Shown: positions 8,503 to 17,473, numbered from the stretch's first letter. The stretch: 64,000 nucleotides of DNA from Cellulomonas alba (GCF_030362835.1 NZ_JAUCGQ010000001.1:2025461-2089460), one strand, 5' to 3'. Notes: generated by a model not told the origin, from the letters alone. Made by a program: numbers and translations.

Positions 8503-11501
8503 TGCGACTCCGATCGCTCACCCTGCAGGCCGTGGGACCGTTCGCCGAGCAGTACACGGTCGACTTCGACGCGCTCGCCGCCGGAGGCCTGTTCCTGCTC
8601 GAGGGGCCGACGGGCGCGGGCAAGTCGACGATCATCGACGCGGTCGTGTTCGCGCTGTACGGGAAGGTCGCGTCCGCCGACGCGAGCGAGGACCGGCTGC
8701 GGTCCGCGTACGCCGGCGACGACGTCGAGAGCGTCGTCGACCTGACGTTCGAGGTGCAGGCCGGCACGTTCCGCGTGCGGCGCACCCCCGCGTACCAGCG
8801 CGCCAAGAGGCGCGGTTCCGGCACGACCCTCCAGCAGGCGTCGATCGTGCTCTGGCGCGTGTCGCCCGACGGCGAGGAGCAGGTGCTCGCGACGCGGCTC
8901 GACGAGGCGGGCGCCGAGCTCCAGCGGGTCGTGGGCCTCGACCGGGCGCAGTTCGTGCAGACGATCGTGCTGCCGCAGGGCGAGTTCGCGAAGTTCCTGC
9001 GGGCCGACCCCGAGGACCGGCGCGGTCTGCTGCAGCGGATCTTCGGCACCCAGGTCTACGACCGGATCGGGCAGCGGCTCGCGGAGCTCCGCCGCGAGGC
9101 GGACCGCGCGGTGGAGGCGGCGCGCGCGGAGCTCGCGGTGTCGCTCGCGCACGTGGTCGGTGCGGCGCGGGTGTCCGGCGAGGACGCCGAGGCCGTCACG
9201 GCGCTGGTGGCCTCGCCGGCCGACGCCGTCCGTGCGGAGCTGACGACGCGGGCCTCGGCGCTCGTGGCGCAGGCCGACGCCGCGGCGCGGGTCGCTGTCG
9301 ACGCGCAGGCGGCGAGCCGGCTGGCGCGTGGCGCGCTCGACGCGGCCGTCGAGCTCGACGGGCTGCTGCGACGCCGCGAGGCGCTGGCCGTCGAGGCGAG
9401 CCAGCTGGCGGGGGCGGCGCCACAGTGCGAGGCGGCGCGTGCGCGGGTCGCGGCGGCGCGTTCGGCCCAGGCGGTGCGGCCGCTCCTGACGGCGGCCGAG
9501 GCGTCGCGGGTCGCCGCGCAGGCCGCACGCAAGGACCTCGAGGCCGCATGCGACGCGGCGCCCACCGACCTGGCGGCGCTCGCGCCCGACGAGTCCGCGC
9601 TGCGCTCGGCGCGCGACGCCGCGCTCGGCGAGGGTGCCGCGCTGGAGCACTGGGTGCGGGTCGAGGCGGGGCTCGTCGCCGCCCGACGCGCGGTGCAGGC
9701 GGCGCGGATCGGCGTCGAGGACCTGCAGGCGGAGGTGGCGGCGCACGACGCATGGCTCGCCCGCCGCGCGCCCGAGCGCACCGAGCTGGTGACGCGCCTG
9801 GACGCGGCGCGCGCTCTCGGTGCCCTCGCCGCACCGCGCGAGGCGCGCGTCCGCGAGATCGAGGCGGCTGCCCAGCGTGTCCTGGCGCTCGACGCCGCGC
9901 GCGACGAGCTCGCCGCCGGCGACCGGGCCGTCCGCGAGGCGGCCGAGGTGGCGCGCGAGGCCCTCGAGGTCGAGACCCAGCTCCGCGCGGCCCGGATCGC
10001 GGGGCTCGCCGGCGAGCTGGCGGAGCGGCTCTCGCCCGGGGACGCGTGCCCCGTGTGCGGCTCCCCGGAGCACCCGCACAAGGCTCGGCTCGGCTCGGAT
10101 CACGTCGCTGCCGAGCAGGTCACCGATGCGGAACGTTCGAGCAAGGCCGCCGAGAGCGCGCTGACGCAGGCGTCGGCACAGGTCGCTGCGCTGCGGGAGC
10201 GCGTGGCCGGGCTCGAGGAGGTGGTCGGCTCGGCGACGGCGGAGTCGGTCGCGGCCGAGCTCGTCGGGGCGCGAGCCTCGTTCGCGGAGGCGCGGGCCGG
10301 CCTGGACGAGGTCGCGGCGCTCGAGGCGGCCTCGGCCGCCCACGACACGGAGACGGGCCGCCGGCGCGACGAGCGCGACACCGCGGCGGCGCGTACGAGC
10401 GCCGCAGAGGCGCAGCTGCTCGCCTCGGAGCAGGCGCTCGGCGCTGACGAGGCGGGCGTCGCGGGCGCGTGCGAGGGCTTCCCGACGGTCGCGGCCCGGC
10501 ATGCGGCGGTCGCGGAGCGGGCGGACGCCGCCGAGGGTCTCGCGCACGCGCTCGCCGCCCAGCAGGCGGCCGAGGCGGCCGAGCTGACCCGACGGGTCGA
10601 GCTGGACGCGGCGCTGGCCGAGCACGGCTTCCCGTCTGCGGACGACGCGGCCGCGGCATGGCTCGAGCCTGCCGACGTCGCGGCCCTCGCGCGCACCGTC
10701 GCCGACTTCGACGCGGCCGTCGAGGCGAACCGCCGCGCGCGCGCCGACCACGCCATCGCAGCGCTCGCGCCGGATGCGACGGTCGACCTCGATGCCGCAA
10801 GGGCGGCGGAGCAGGCGGCTCGTACCGAGGCCGACGTCGCATCCGGTGCGGCACTTCTCGCGCGCGAGCTGGCCGACGCGACGTCCGCCGCGGTCGCCGG
10901 CGCGACGAAGTGCGCGTTCGACCTCGAGGACGCCCGCACCGCCGCGGCGCCGGTCGCGCGGCTCGCCGGGCTCGCGTCGGGCACGGGCGGCGACAACGCG
11001 CACAGCCTCTCGCTCGCCACCTATGTGCTGACCCGGCGGTTCGAGGACGTCGTGGCGGCGGCCAACGACCGGCTCGTCGCGATGTCGGACGGCCGGTTCG
11101 AGCTCGCGCGCAGCGACGAGAAGGAGGACGTGTCCAGCCGGCGCCGCGGCCTGGCGATGCGGGTGCTCGACCACCGGACCGAGCAGCTGCGCGACCCGCG
11201 CACGCTCTCGGGCGGGGAGACGTTCTACGTGTCGCTCTGCCTGGCGCTCGGCATGGCCGACGTCGTCACCGCCGAGGCCGGCGGGATCGACCTCGGCACG
11301 CTGTTCGTCGACGAGGGCTTCGGCTCGCTGGACCCGCACACGCTCGACCAGGTGCTCGTCGAGCTCGGACGGCTGCGCGCCGGCGGCCGGGTGGTCGGCG
11401 TGGTGTCGCACGTCGAGGCGCTCAAGCAGTCGATCGCCGACCGGATCGAGGTGCGGCCGACGGCCGACGGTCCGTCGCGGCTGACGGTCCGGGCCGGCTG
11501 A
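8502..11501 (+). CDS. sbcC: exonuclease subunit SbcC (Rad50-type ATPase)
   Basis: A 999-residue SMC-like ATPase partner of SbcD. Visible in order: Walker A GPTGAGKST at about 34-42; the ATPase lobe with VLPQGEFAKFLRA (about 156-168); a long Ala/Glu/Arg-rich coiled coil; a zinc-hook CPVCGSPEHP at about 515, where two molecules dimerise; the return coiled coil; signature TLSGGE near 901; and Walker B LFVDEGFGSLDP near 932. The coiled coil is unusually alanine-rich, which suits the high genomic GC. Start fixed by the one-base overlap with sbcD. Confidence 0.95.
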   Translation: MRLRSLTLQAVGPFAEQYTVDFDALAAGGLFLLEGPTGAGKSTIIDAVVFALYGKVASADASEDRLRSAYAGDDVESVVDLTFEVQAGTFRVRRTPAYQRAKRRGSGTTLQQASIVLWRVSPDGEEQVLATRLDEAGAELQRVVGLDRAQFVQTIVLPQGEFAKFLRADPEDRRGLLQRIFGTQVYDRIGQRLAELRREADRAVEAARAELAVSLAHVVGAARVSGEDAEAVTALVASPADAVRAELTTRASALVAQADAAARVAVDAQAASRLARGALDAAVELDGLLRRREALAVEASQLAGAAPQCEAARARVAAARSAQAVRPLLTAAEASRVAAQAARKDLEAACDAAPTDLAALAPDESALRSARDAALGEGAALEHWVRVEAGLVAARRAVQAARIGVEDLQAEVAAHDAWLARRAPERTELVTRLDAARALGALAAPREARVREIEAAAQRVLALDAARDELAAGDRAVREAAEVAREALEVETQLRAARIAGLAGELAERLSPGDACPVCGSPEHPHKARLGSDHVAAEQVTDAERSSKAAESALTQASAQVAALRERVAGLEEVVGSATAESVAAELVGARASFAEARAGLDEVAALEAASAAHDTETGRRRDERDTAAARTSAAEAQLLASEQALGADEAGVAGACEGFPTVAARHAAVAERADAAEGLAHALAAQQAAEAAELTRRVELDAALAEHGFPSADDAAAAWLEPADVAALARTVADFDAAVEANRRARADHAIAALAPDATVDLDAARAAEQAARTEADVASGAALLARELADATSAAVAGATKCAFDLEDARTAAAPVARLAGLASGTGGDNAHSLSLATYVLTRRFEDVVAAANDRLVAMSDGRFELARSDEKEDVSSRRRGLAMRVLDHRTEQLRDPRTLSGGETFYVSLCLALGMADVVTAEAGGIDLGTLFVDEGFGSLDPHTLDQVLVELGRLRAGGRVVGVVSHVEALKQSIADRIEVRPTADGPSRLTVRAG

Positions 11502-11532
11502 GCACCCGCGAGCAGTCCGCGCGCGCGGGCGG

Positions 11533-11949
11533 TCACCAGGTCCAGCCGCGGGAGGCGAGCTCGACCTCCTCGCGGAACCGCTCGGCGGGATCACCGGTCG
11601 GGTGCTGCTCGACCTCGACGCCGGCGAGCTGGCACGCCTCGGCGAGGAGCTGGTCGTACGCGAGCTGGGACGCGATGATCCGCTCGGCCCGCGCGAACGT
11701 GTGGACGTCGATCTCGAGCGAGCGCACGTGGTCGGCGACCGCGCCGAGGCGCTCCTGCACGCGCAGCGCGGTGAACGGGTCGGTCTCGGCGGCGGGTTCG
11801 CGGCGCAGCCGAGACGCGAGCCGGTCGAGCCGGCGCGCGAGCTTGATCCGCCATCGCGGCGGCTCGTCAGCGGTGGGGAACAGCAAGCAGAACCCCTTGA
11901 AGACGAGCGCCGGCGTGATGAAGACGATTCCCAGCATGAGCCACGCCAT
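11533..11949 (-). CDS. small membrane-anchored protein, function unknown
   Basis: A 138-residue protein with one N-terminal membrane helix (MAWLMLGIVFITPALVFKGF, residues 1-20), then a basic, helical cytosolic or wall-side part with two Arg-rich stretches and an amphipathic helix. No known family recognised. The ATG at 11949 follows GAGGAAAG. A -10-like TAGCCT lies further upstream on the same strand. It converges on sbcC and is divergent from the DUF1524 lipoprotein gene. Codon bias is strong, so the gene is probably real. Confidence 0.7.
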   Translation of the reverse strand: MAWLMLGIVFITPALVFKGFCLLFPTADEPPRWRIKLARRLDRLASRLRREPAAETDPFTALRVQERLGAVADHVRSLEIDVHTFARAERIIASQLAYDQLLAEACQLAGVEVEQHPTGDPAERFREEVELASRGWTW

Positions 11950-12162
11950 CGTGCCCGTTCTTTCCTCGTGCCTTGCCCTCAGGCTAGGTCGCGACTGTGA
12001 CGTACGCCATCAAGTTCCGGCCGCGAAATGGCGACGAAACCGGGCGATCTCGAACGCGGCGCGCCCGTGGGACGGCCGCTCGGCGACGACCCCCGCGGGC
12101 CGTTCGCGCGGCGTCGCACGGGCGCGGTGCAGAACGCGCGCGGGCGTGCCGATGCACCACGT

Positions 12163-13308
12163 ATGAGCCCGCTCCGAACCGGTTGCGCACGCCGCTGGAT
12201 CGCAGTCGCCGCGCTCGGCAGCGCGTTGCTCGCGGGGTGCGAGCCGGCCGCCACCGATGCCGGGCTCACGCGCGAGCACGGCGGCCGCCCGGTCGGCGGG
12301 GCCGGGAGCCCGACCGGTGCCCCCCCGAGCGCGAGCTCGACGACCGGCCCCGGCGGGCCCGCCGACGCGGCTTCGACGCCCGCGGCCTCGTCCCCGGCAC
12401 CAACAGGCGGCTCGCCCACCGCGGGAGACGCCGGACGGACGGGTACCGCGCTCGCCGCCCTCGCGCTCCTGCGGATCAAGGGCCGCGCCCCCATGACCGG
12501 CTACACGCGCGACGAGTTCGGCCCGGCGTGGAAGGACGTCGACCGCAACGGGTGCGACACCCGGGACGACGTGCTCGCGCGTGACCTCGACGACCCGGTG
12601 CGCCGCGACGCGTGCGTCATCGCGTCCGGCACGCTGCACGACCCCTACACGGGCACGACCATCGACTTCGTCCGCGGTGTCGGCACCTCGCAGCGGGTCC
12701 AGATCGACCATGTGGTCGCGCTCGGCGACGCCTGGCAGAAGGGCGCCCAGCAGTGGGACGCCGCACGACGGACGGCGTTCGCGAACGACCCCCTCGAGCT
12801 GCTCGCTGTTGACGGTCCGACGAACGCGCAGAAGGGCGACGGCGACGCCGCGACCTGGCTGCCGCCGCGGAAGGCCTACCGCTGCGCGTACGTCGCGCGG
12901 CAGGTCGCGGTGAAGTACACGTACGGGCTCTGGGTGACGCAGGCCGAGCACGACGCGATCGCACGGATCCTCGCGGCGTGCCCCGGGCAGCCGTTGCCCG
13001 CGGGCTCCGCGGTGCCGCCGGCGAACCCGCGCGCGGCGGCCGGCGCCTCGGGCACAGGCGCAACCGGCGGCGCGGGGTCCTCCAGTGCGGGGTCGACGGG
13101 CTCGGAGCCGGGCGGCGGCGCGTCCGGTGATTCGTCGTCCGCAAGCGGCACGGGGTCGACCGGCTCGTCGTCGGGCGGGACGGCGGTCTACGCGAACTGT
13201 GCGGCCGCCTGGGCGGCGGGTGCCGCGCCGCTGCACCGGGGCGACCCCGGCTACGGGCCGAGGCTCGACCGCGACGGGGACGGCGTCGCCTGCGAGTCCA
13301 GGCCCTGA
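12163..13308 (+). CDS. secreted DUF1524/HNH-like lipoprotein with C-terminal Excalibur domain
   Basis: A 381-residue protein. Residues 1-26 form a lipoprotein signal ending in the lipobox LLAGC (Cys26), so it is anchored outside the membrane. A Pro/Ser/Ala-rich linker (about 27-90) precedes a DUF1524-type HNH nuclease-like core: DVDRNGCDTRDDVL, DPYTGT, VQIDHVVALGDAW (candidate catalytic His) and FANDPLELLAVDG. After a Gly/Ser-rich linker comes an Excalibur domain (YANCAAAW, DRDGDGVACES), a short calcium-binding module. The start was moved to 12163 because the signal peptide begins there. An extracellular or wall-associated nuclease is likely; activity is inferred. A paralog lies at 17637-18347. 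Confidence 0.83.
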   Translation: MSPLRTGCARRWIAVAALGSALLAGCEPAATDAGLTREHGGRPVGGAGSPTGAPPSASSTTGPGGPADAASTPAASSPAPTGGSPTAGDAGRTGTALAALALLRIKGRAPMTGYTRDEFGPAWKDVDRNGCDTRDDVLARDLDDPVRRDACVIASGTLHDPYTGTTIDFVRGVGTSQRVQIDHVVALGDAWQKGAQQWDAARRTAFANDPLELLAVDGPTNAQKGDGDAATWLPPRKAYRCAYVARQVAVKYTYGLWVTQAEHDAIARILAACPGQPLPAGSAVPPANPRAAAGASGTGATGGAGSSSAGSTGSEPGGGASGDSSSASGTGSTGSSSGGTAVYANCAAAWAAGAAPLHRGDPGYGPRLDRDGDGVACESRP

Positions 13309-13348
13309 ACGCGCCCCGGCGCGGCGGCCCGCAGTGGTCGAGCCCCGC

Positions 13349-13382
13349 CGCCCGCGGGTCGGGGCCGTGACCCCGCGCGGGC
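13349..13382 (+). terminator. hairpin terminator candidate after DUF1524 lipoprotein gene
   Basis: CGCCCGCG plus GGGTC pairs with GACCC and CGCGGGCG across a short loop with a small bulge, starting 41 bases after the stop codon. There is no U-tract, which is usual for high-GC actinobacteria. Confidence 0.4.
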
Positions 13383-13503
13383 GTCGAGCCGCACGCGCGG
13401 ACCCTCCGGCGGGCCGCGGGCCGGGCAGGGCTCTACGGTGGGGCCCGGAGCTGGGCCAGGACGACCGAGGAGCGCCCGTGCGCGAGACGAGCCAGGAGCG
13501 CCG

Positions 13504-14205
13504 ATGCGCGCGCTGACCGTGGTGGGCGCCGTGGTCGGTGTCGCGATCGTCGCCGGCGGCGCGTTCGTGGTGGTGGACCGCGTGACCGCGCACCACACCG
13601 AGCAGCAGCTGTCTGCGGCGATCGAGCAGAACCTCGACGGCGTGGTCGGCACGCCGCAGGTGCACGTCCAAGGCTTCCCGTTCCTGACGCAGCTCGCCGC
13701 GGGGTCGCTCGACCACGTCACGGGGACCATCGACGGCGCGACGCTGAGCGGCGTCACCGCGCAGGACGTCACGTTCGACGGGCGCGACGTCACGACGGCC
13801 CAGCCGTACACGGTCGGCAAGGCGACGGTCACGGCGACGCTGCCCACGGAGTCGGTCCAGCACCTCGTCGACCAGCAGACGGGGCTCGACGTCGACCTGG
13901 CGGTGACCAACGGTGCGGTGCGCGCGTCGGGCTCGGTGCTGGGTGTGACCCTCACGGCCGACCTCGAGCCGCACGCCGTGGACGGCAAGCTCAAGGTCGA
14001 CGTCCAGAAGGTGACGATCGCCGGCCTCACGGTCTCGGTCGACGACCTGCCGGGCGGCATCGGCGACCGGCTTCAGGACGTGACGATCCCCGTCACCGGC
14101 CTGCCCGCCGGCATGGGCCTCGCGGACGTCACCGTGATCGACGACGGCCTGCGCGTGACGGCGACAGGCGAGCACGTCGCGCTGGAGCAGCCCACGGAGG
14201 GCTGA
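13504..14205 (+). CDS. LmeA-like DUF2993 phospholipid-binding protein
   Basis: A 233-residue protein with an N-terminal signal/membrane segment (about 4-22: LTVVGAVVGVAIVAGGAFVV). A beta-rich DUF2993 body follows, with the repeating strands GTPQVHVQGFPFLTQL and GSLDHVTGTIDGATLSGVTA seen in this family. Mycobacterial LmeA is periplasmic, binds phospholipid and supports lipomannan maturation; a similar envelope-lipid role is inferred here. The ATG at 13504 is preceded by CAGGAG. A -10-like TACGGT lies at 13434-13439, giving a leader of about 60 bases. The next gene (M50-type) has its own -10, so this is probably a single-gene unit. Confidence 0.8.
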   Translation: MRALTVVGAVVGVAIVAGGAFVVVDRVTAHHTEQQLSAAIEQNLDGVVGTPQVHVQGFPFLTQLAAGSLDHVTGTIDGATLSGVTAQDVTFDGRDVTTAQPYTVGKATVTATLPTESVQHLVDQQTGLDVDLAVTNGAVRASGSVLGVTLTADLEPHAVDGKLKVDVQKVTIAGLTVSVDDLPGGIGDRLQDVTIPVTGLPAGMGLADVTVIDDGLRVTATGEHVALEQPTEG

Positions 14206-14283
14206 GGCGGCGGGTGCGCCACCCGGTCACGGCTGGCCCGGCGCTCGGCGGGTAGGGTCCGACCGGCGACGACGGGAGGCCGG

Positions 14284-15009
14284 GTGGACTGGATCGGGCA
14301 GGCGTGGGAGCACGTCACGACCGCGCAGCCGCTGCCGTCCACAGCGACCGTGCTGCTCTGCGGCGGCGCGGCGCTCGTCTGCCTCGTCGTCCCGTGGCTG
14401 TGGCACCTGACGCGGCACGCGCTGACGATCGTCCACGAGGCCGGCCACGCGACGGTCGGCCGGCTCGTCGGCCGGCGCATCTCCGGCATCCGCGTCCACT
14501 CCGACACGTCGGGCCTGACGATCTCGGTCGGCAAGCCGCGGGGACCCGGCATGGTCGCGACGCTCGCCGCGGGCTACCCGGCACCCGCGCTGCTGGGCGT
14601 CGGCGCGGCGTGGCTGCTCTCGCGCGGGTACGCCGTCGCGGTGCTGTGGGCGCTCGTCGTCCTGCTCGCACTGGTGCTCGTCCAGATCCGCAACTGGTAC
14701 GGGCTGTGGGCCGTCCTCGTCAGCGCGGCGCTCGTCGTCGGCGTGACGGTGTGGGCGGCGCCGGGCGTGCAGTCGGTGTTCGCGCACGTCGTGACGTGGT
14801 TCTTCCTGCTCGGCGCGCCGCGCGCGGTGGTCGAGATGCAGCGCGGCCGGTCGCGCACCGGCCGCACCGGCCGCCCGGACACGTCCGACGCCGGTCAGCT
14901 CGGAGCACTGACGCACCTGCCGGGCCTGGTGTGGGTCGCGATCCTGCTGCTGGTGTGCCTCGCGGGTGCCGTCGTGGGTGGCGCGTGGCTGGTGGGCGTG
15001 ACGTTGTAA
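14284..15009 (+). CDS. M50-type membrane metallopeptidase-like protein
   Basis: A 241-residue polytopic membrane protein. After the first helix it carries HEAGH (about residues 51-55), the zinc-binding HExxH signature of site-2/M50 peptidases, then VGRLVGRRISGIRV and a Gly-rich GPGMVATLAAGYPAPALLG segment like the second M50 motif. About five further helices follow. Intramembrane proteolysis is the family role; the substrate is unknown. GTG start at 14284 with GGGAGG upstream; a -10 element TAGGGT at 14253-14258 fits a 25-base leader. A strong hairpin ends the gene. Confidence 0.82.
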   Translation: MDWIGQAWEHVTTAQPLPSTATVLLCGGAALVCLVVPWLWHLTRHALTIVHEAGHATVGRLVGRRISGIRVHSDTSGLTISVGKPRGPGMVATLAAGYPAPALLGVGAAWLLSRGYAVAVLWALVVLLALVLVQIRNWYGLWAVLVSAALVVGVTVWAAPGVQSVFAHVVTWFFLLGAPRAVVEMQRGRSRTGRTGRPDTSDAGQLGALTHLPGLVWVAILLLVCLAGAVVGGAWLVGVTL

Positions 15010-15049
15010 GAGCTCCGACGACGCGCGGCCCCTGTCGCTCCGACGACGA

Positions 15050-15089
15050 CGCGCGGCCCGAGCTGCGGGGAGGCTGCTCGGGCCGCGCG
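15050..15089 (+). terminator. strong hairpin terminator of the M50-type gene
   Basis: A perfect 14-bp stem, CGCGCGGCCCGAGC (15050-15063) with GCTCGGGCCGCGCG (15076-15089), and a 12-base loop, 40 bases after the stop. Confidence 0.7.
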
Positions 15090-15132
15090 GTAGGCGGGCG
15101 ACGACGGGCCGATGAAGGCTCGCCGTCGACCG

Positions 15133-15177
15133 CCTCGCGAGCTCAGCTCCAGGGGGCGGTCCGCCGAGCTCGCGAGG
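15133..15177 (-). terminator. hairpin terminator of the exported protein gene at 15190-15750
   Basis: A 12-bp perfect stem, CCTCGCGAGCTC with GAGCTCGCGAGG, 13 bases beyond the stop of the minus-strand gene. With the preceding hairpin it insulates two convergent genes. Confidence 0.65.
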
Positions 15178-15189
15178 TCGGTGCGGGGA

Positions 15190-15750
15190 TCAGTCGTCGT
15201 TCCCCGGGTGGGTCTCGGCCGGAGCCGGGAGAGTAGGCCGAACCTCGGGGGTCGGCTGCGCCGTCGGCGCCGGCTTCGCCGTGCGGCCCGGTGCCTGCGC
15301 GCCGTGGCGGTGGGCGAGCCCCGTGGCGCTGGCCGACTTGGCGCGCGCCTCCTGCGAGATCTGGTGGCCGTCGACGCCGCCGTCGCGCGCATCGGCGGCG
15401 ACGCGCTGACCGAACGCCGCCGAGGCGGGCAGCGTGTGCGTGGGCGCCGGGGTCGGGCCCGCGGTCGGCGCGTCCGTCGCGGTCGGCTGCGACGCCGGGT
15501 CCTCGGTCGCCTCGCCCTGCGAGTCGCCCTGCTCGTCGTCCCGAGCACCGGTCGACGTGCCGTCCGTGGACGACGCGGTGGGCGCGGGGGTCTCGTCGAC
15601 CGCTACCCGGACGTGCGGCGTTCCGACCGCATGCGCGGCGGCGGGCACCCCGCCGATCACCCCGATGGCCACGGCGACGCCGGCAGCCTTCGCCGGCAGG
15701 CTGAGGCCGGCCAGCTTGGCCAGGACGGCGGCCAAGGTCGTGGAGCTCAT
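15190..15750 (-). CDS. small exported or membrane-anchored protein with Thr/Pro/Ala-rich tail, unknown
   Basis: A 186-residue protein. Residues 1-40 form a hydrophobic segment (AKAAGVAVAIGVIGGVPAAA) that reads as a signal or single membrane anchor. The rest is low-complexity Thr/Pro/Ala/Asp with no recognised domain. The ATG at 15750 has an excellent AGGAGG site 8 bases upstream. The same hydrophobic plus low-complexity layout is seen in the partner protein of the ECF sigma factor at 16117-16899, upstream on the same strand. The two may belong to one regulon or be distant relatives, but I could not align them convincingly. Confidence 0.7.
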   Translation of the reverse strand: MSSTTLAAVLAKLAGLSLPAKAAGVAVAIGVIGGVPAAAHAVGTPHVRVAVDETPAPTASSTDGTSTGARDDEQGDSQGEATEDPASQPTATDAPTAGPTPAPTHTLPASAAFGQRVAADARDGGVDGHQISQEARAKSASATGLAHRHGAQAPGRTAKPAPTAQPTPEVRPTLPAPAETHPGNDD

Positions 15751-15891
15751 GCGTGTACCTCCTGAGTCGGGCGTCTCCCGCGTGCTCGTCCCGGGCGGGA
15801 CGGGGGACGACGCCTCTCGTGGGAGCCATCGCCGTTCCACGCCGTAGGGGTACGGGTCGCGCGAGAGACATTTGCCGGGCGGCGCGGACGC

Positions 15892-16155
15892 GGCTCAGCG
15901 GCCCCCGGCGGCACGTGGGCCGCGGGAGGGTGCGGACGAGCGTCGGCCGTGTCCGCGGGCGGCACGCGGGGAGGGCGCGGACGAGCCTCAGCCGGATTCG
16001 GCCGCGGCGGGACGTGGTGGGGGCGCGGACGAGCCCCAGCCGGTCTGGCCGGCAGGTGGGACGCGGGAGTGTGCCTCAGCCGTGCCAGGCGTGCACGTGG
16101 GACGCGGGAGTGCGCCTCAGCCGCGACCGGCGGGCACGTGGGACCGCGGCGTGGC
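15892..16155. repeat. degenerate tandem repeat (about six 40-48 bp units); also fills the 15751-16116 intergenic gap
   Basis: Units share a core of GCACGTGGGACGCGGGAG followed by TGCG and CCTCAGCCG-like pieces, with drift from unit to unit. The last unit runs into the 3' end of the gene ending at 16117; several units repeat the CGGCTGAGGC around its stop codon. The 366-base gap between the two minus-strand genes contains nothing else recognisable beyond a possible promoter for the 15190-15750 gene. Confidence 0.6.
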
Positions 16156-16899
16156 TGCCGACGTCGGCCGGTGGTCCTGCCCCGGCGGGTTGCCGGCGTG
16201 GCTCGAGCTCCCGTGGGTGCGCCCGGGCGCGGGAGTCGCCTTGCCGGAGCCCGAGCCGTTGCCGGGACTGGTGGTCGGCCGACCCGTCGGCGACACGGCG
16301 TGCCCCGGTGCGCCGGCGGACGCGCCCCGGCCGTGCGTCTGGACGGGTGCCGGGATCGCGGCGCAGTCCGTCGAGCACGGCGCGGTCGTGTGGCCCGGCT
16401 GGTCGTGGGAGGTGTGGCCGGGCGTCGTCGGCGTGGCCGGCACGGGGGTGGACGCGCCGCCCGTGATGTCGTTCCAGGCGCGGCCGACCGCGTGCACCAC
16501 GGACTGCGCCGGCTCGCGGACGACGGCCGGCGCGCCGTCGAGGTTGGCGACGCCCACGATCCCGGCCGCGGCGGCCGCACCGGCGAGCGCGATCTTCCCG
16601 GCGACCACGATGCCCGCCGCCGCGCCGACCCGACGGAGCCGGCGACGCCCGGCCAGCGACGGGACCTCGTCCGTCCGTGCCGGCGTCGAGGTCCCGTCGT
16701 GGCGCCCCGGCGCAGCGGGCGGGCCGCCCTCGAGCAGGGCGGCCAGCGCCGGTGTCGGTGCGGGCGCGGGGTCGTCGGCCGTCGCGCGGACGGCGGCGAC
16801 GAACGCGACGAGGTCGGCCTCGCCGGGCACGTCGTCGCCCGCGATCAGCCGGTCGTCAGAGATGCGCCACACATCCTGGCCATCGTCGAAGGGGCTCAC
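16117..16899 (-). CDS. membrane-anchored partner of ECF sigma factor, possible anti-sigma
   Basis: A 260-residue protein beginning at a GTG that overlaps the sigma stop (GTGA). The N-terminal 95 residues are cytosolic and acidic, with helical WRISDDRLIAGDD and ADLVAFVAAVRATA. A basic stretch and one or two hydrophobic helices follow (about 103-133). The remainder is a Pro/Ser/Gly/Thr-rich extracellular tail with two cysteines close together (CSTDC). Position and topology suggest regulation of the sigma factor; no HxxxCxxC zinc motif is present, so this is inferred. The 3' end merges into a degenerate tandem repeat. Confidence 0.7.
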   Translation of the reverse strand: MSPFDDGQDVWRISDDRLIAGDDVPGEADLVAFVAAVRATADDPAPAPTPALAALLEGGPPAAPGRHDGTSTPARTDEVPSLAGRRRLRRVGAAAGIVVAGKIALAGAAAAAGIVGVANLDGAPAVVREPAQSVVHAVGRAWNDITGGASTPVPATPTTPGHTSHDQPGHTTAPCSTDCAAIPAPVQTHGRGASAGAPGHAVSPTGRPTTSPGNGSGSGKATPAPGRTHGSSSHAGNPPGQDHRPTSAATPRSHVPAGRG

Positions 16900-17444
16900 A
16901 GGGGTACGCCCTCCCGCTCGATGGCTCGCCGGACGGAGGCGAGCCCGCGGCGCTGCAGCGCCTTGACCGCGCCGACCTGCTTGCCCGTGACCTCGGCCAC
17001 CTGCTCGACCGTCAGGTCCGCGACCAGCCGAAGCGTGAGCACGTCGCGCTGCTCGTCGGTCAGCGTGGAGAGCAGCGCGACGACGCGCTCGCGCCCGAGC
17101 GTCGCGAGCGCGCCCTCCTCCGCGCTGGCCACGACCGGTCCGGCGTCGGGGTCGTCGAGCGGCTCGACCGGGAGCGACCGCGATCGCCGGCGCCACGAGT
17201 CGACCGCCCGGCGGTGCGCGATCGTGAACACCCACGACCGGAACGCGCGCTCGTCGCCGCGGAACCGGCCAACCCCGGTCAGCACCGCGATGAACACCTC
17301 GCTCGTCAGGTCCTCGACGTCGTCCGCTCCGCGCGCCCGCAGGTACGCGGCGACGGGGCGCGCCAGGTCGGCGTAGATCGCGCCGAAGGCGTCGGCGGCA
17401 CCGGCCTGCGCCCGCGCGAGCGTGCCCTCGAAGTCGTCGAGCAC
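16896..17444 (-). CDS. ECF RNA polymerase sigma factor
   Basis: About 182 residues. Region 2 runs DAFGAIYADLARPVAAYLRA, DVEDLTSEVFIAVL, then FRSWVFTIAHRRAVDSWRRR (region 2.4 promoter -10 recognition). Region 4 is DEQRDVLTLRLVADLTVEQV then VTGKQVGAVKALQRRGLASV, the -35-binding helix-turn-helix. Domain order and size fit ECF factors, which respond to envelope signals through a membrane partner. The start could be GTG 17444 or GTG 17471. I chose 17444 because a 9-codon ORF with a good GGAGG site ends exactly on it (TAGTG), and the product then begins at LDDFEGTLARAQ as family members do. Confidence 0.85.
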   Translation of the reverse strand: MLDDFEGTLARAQAGAADAFGAIYADLARPVAAYLRARGADDVEDLTSEVFIAVLTGVGRFRGDERAFRSWVFTIAHRRAVDSWRRRSRSLPVEPLDDPDAGPVVASAEEGALATLGRERVVALLSTLTDEQRDVLTLRLVADLTVEQVAEVTGKQVGAVKALQRRGLASVRRAIEREGVPL

Positions 17445-17473
17445 TACGCGGCGCGCGCGACGGACACCCACAT
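17444..17473 (-). other. possible 9-codon leader ORF coupled to ECF sigma start
   Basis: ATG at 17473 follows GGAGG by 9 bases and encodes MWVSVARAA. Its TAG overlaps the GTG of the sigma gene by one base. It may provide translational coupling. It could also be chance if the true sigma start is the in-frame GTG at 17471. Confidence 0.35.

Noticed and set aside
10130..10145. GGAACGTTCGAG as an SOS box
   Set aside because: GAAC and GTTC are adjacent without the required 4-base spacer, and the site lies inside sbcC.
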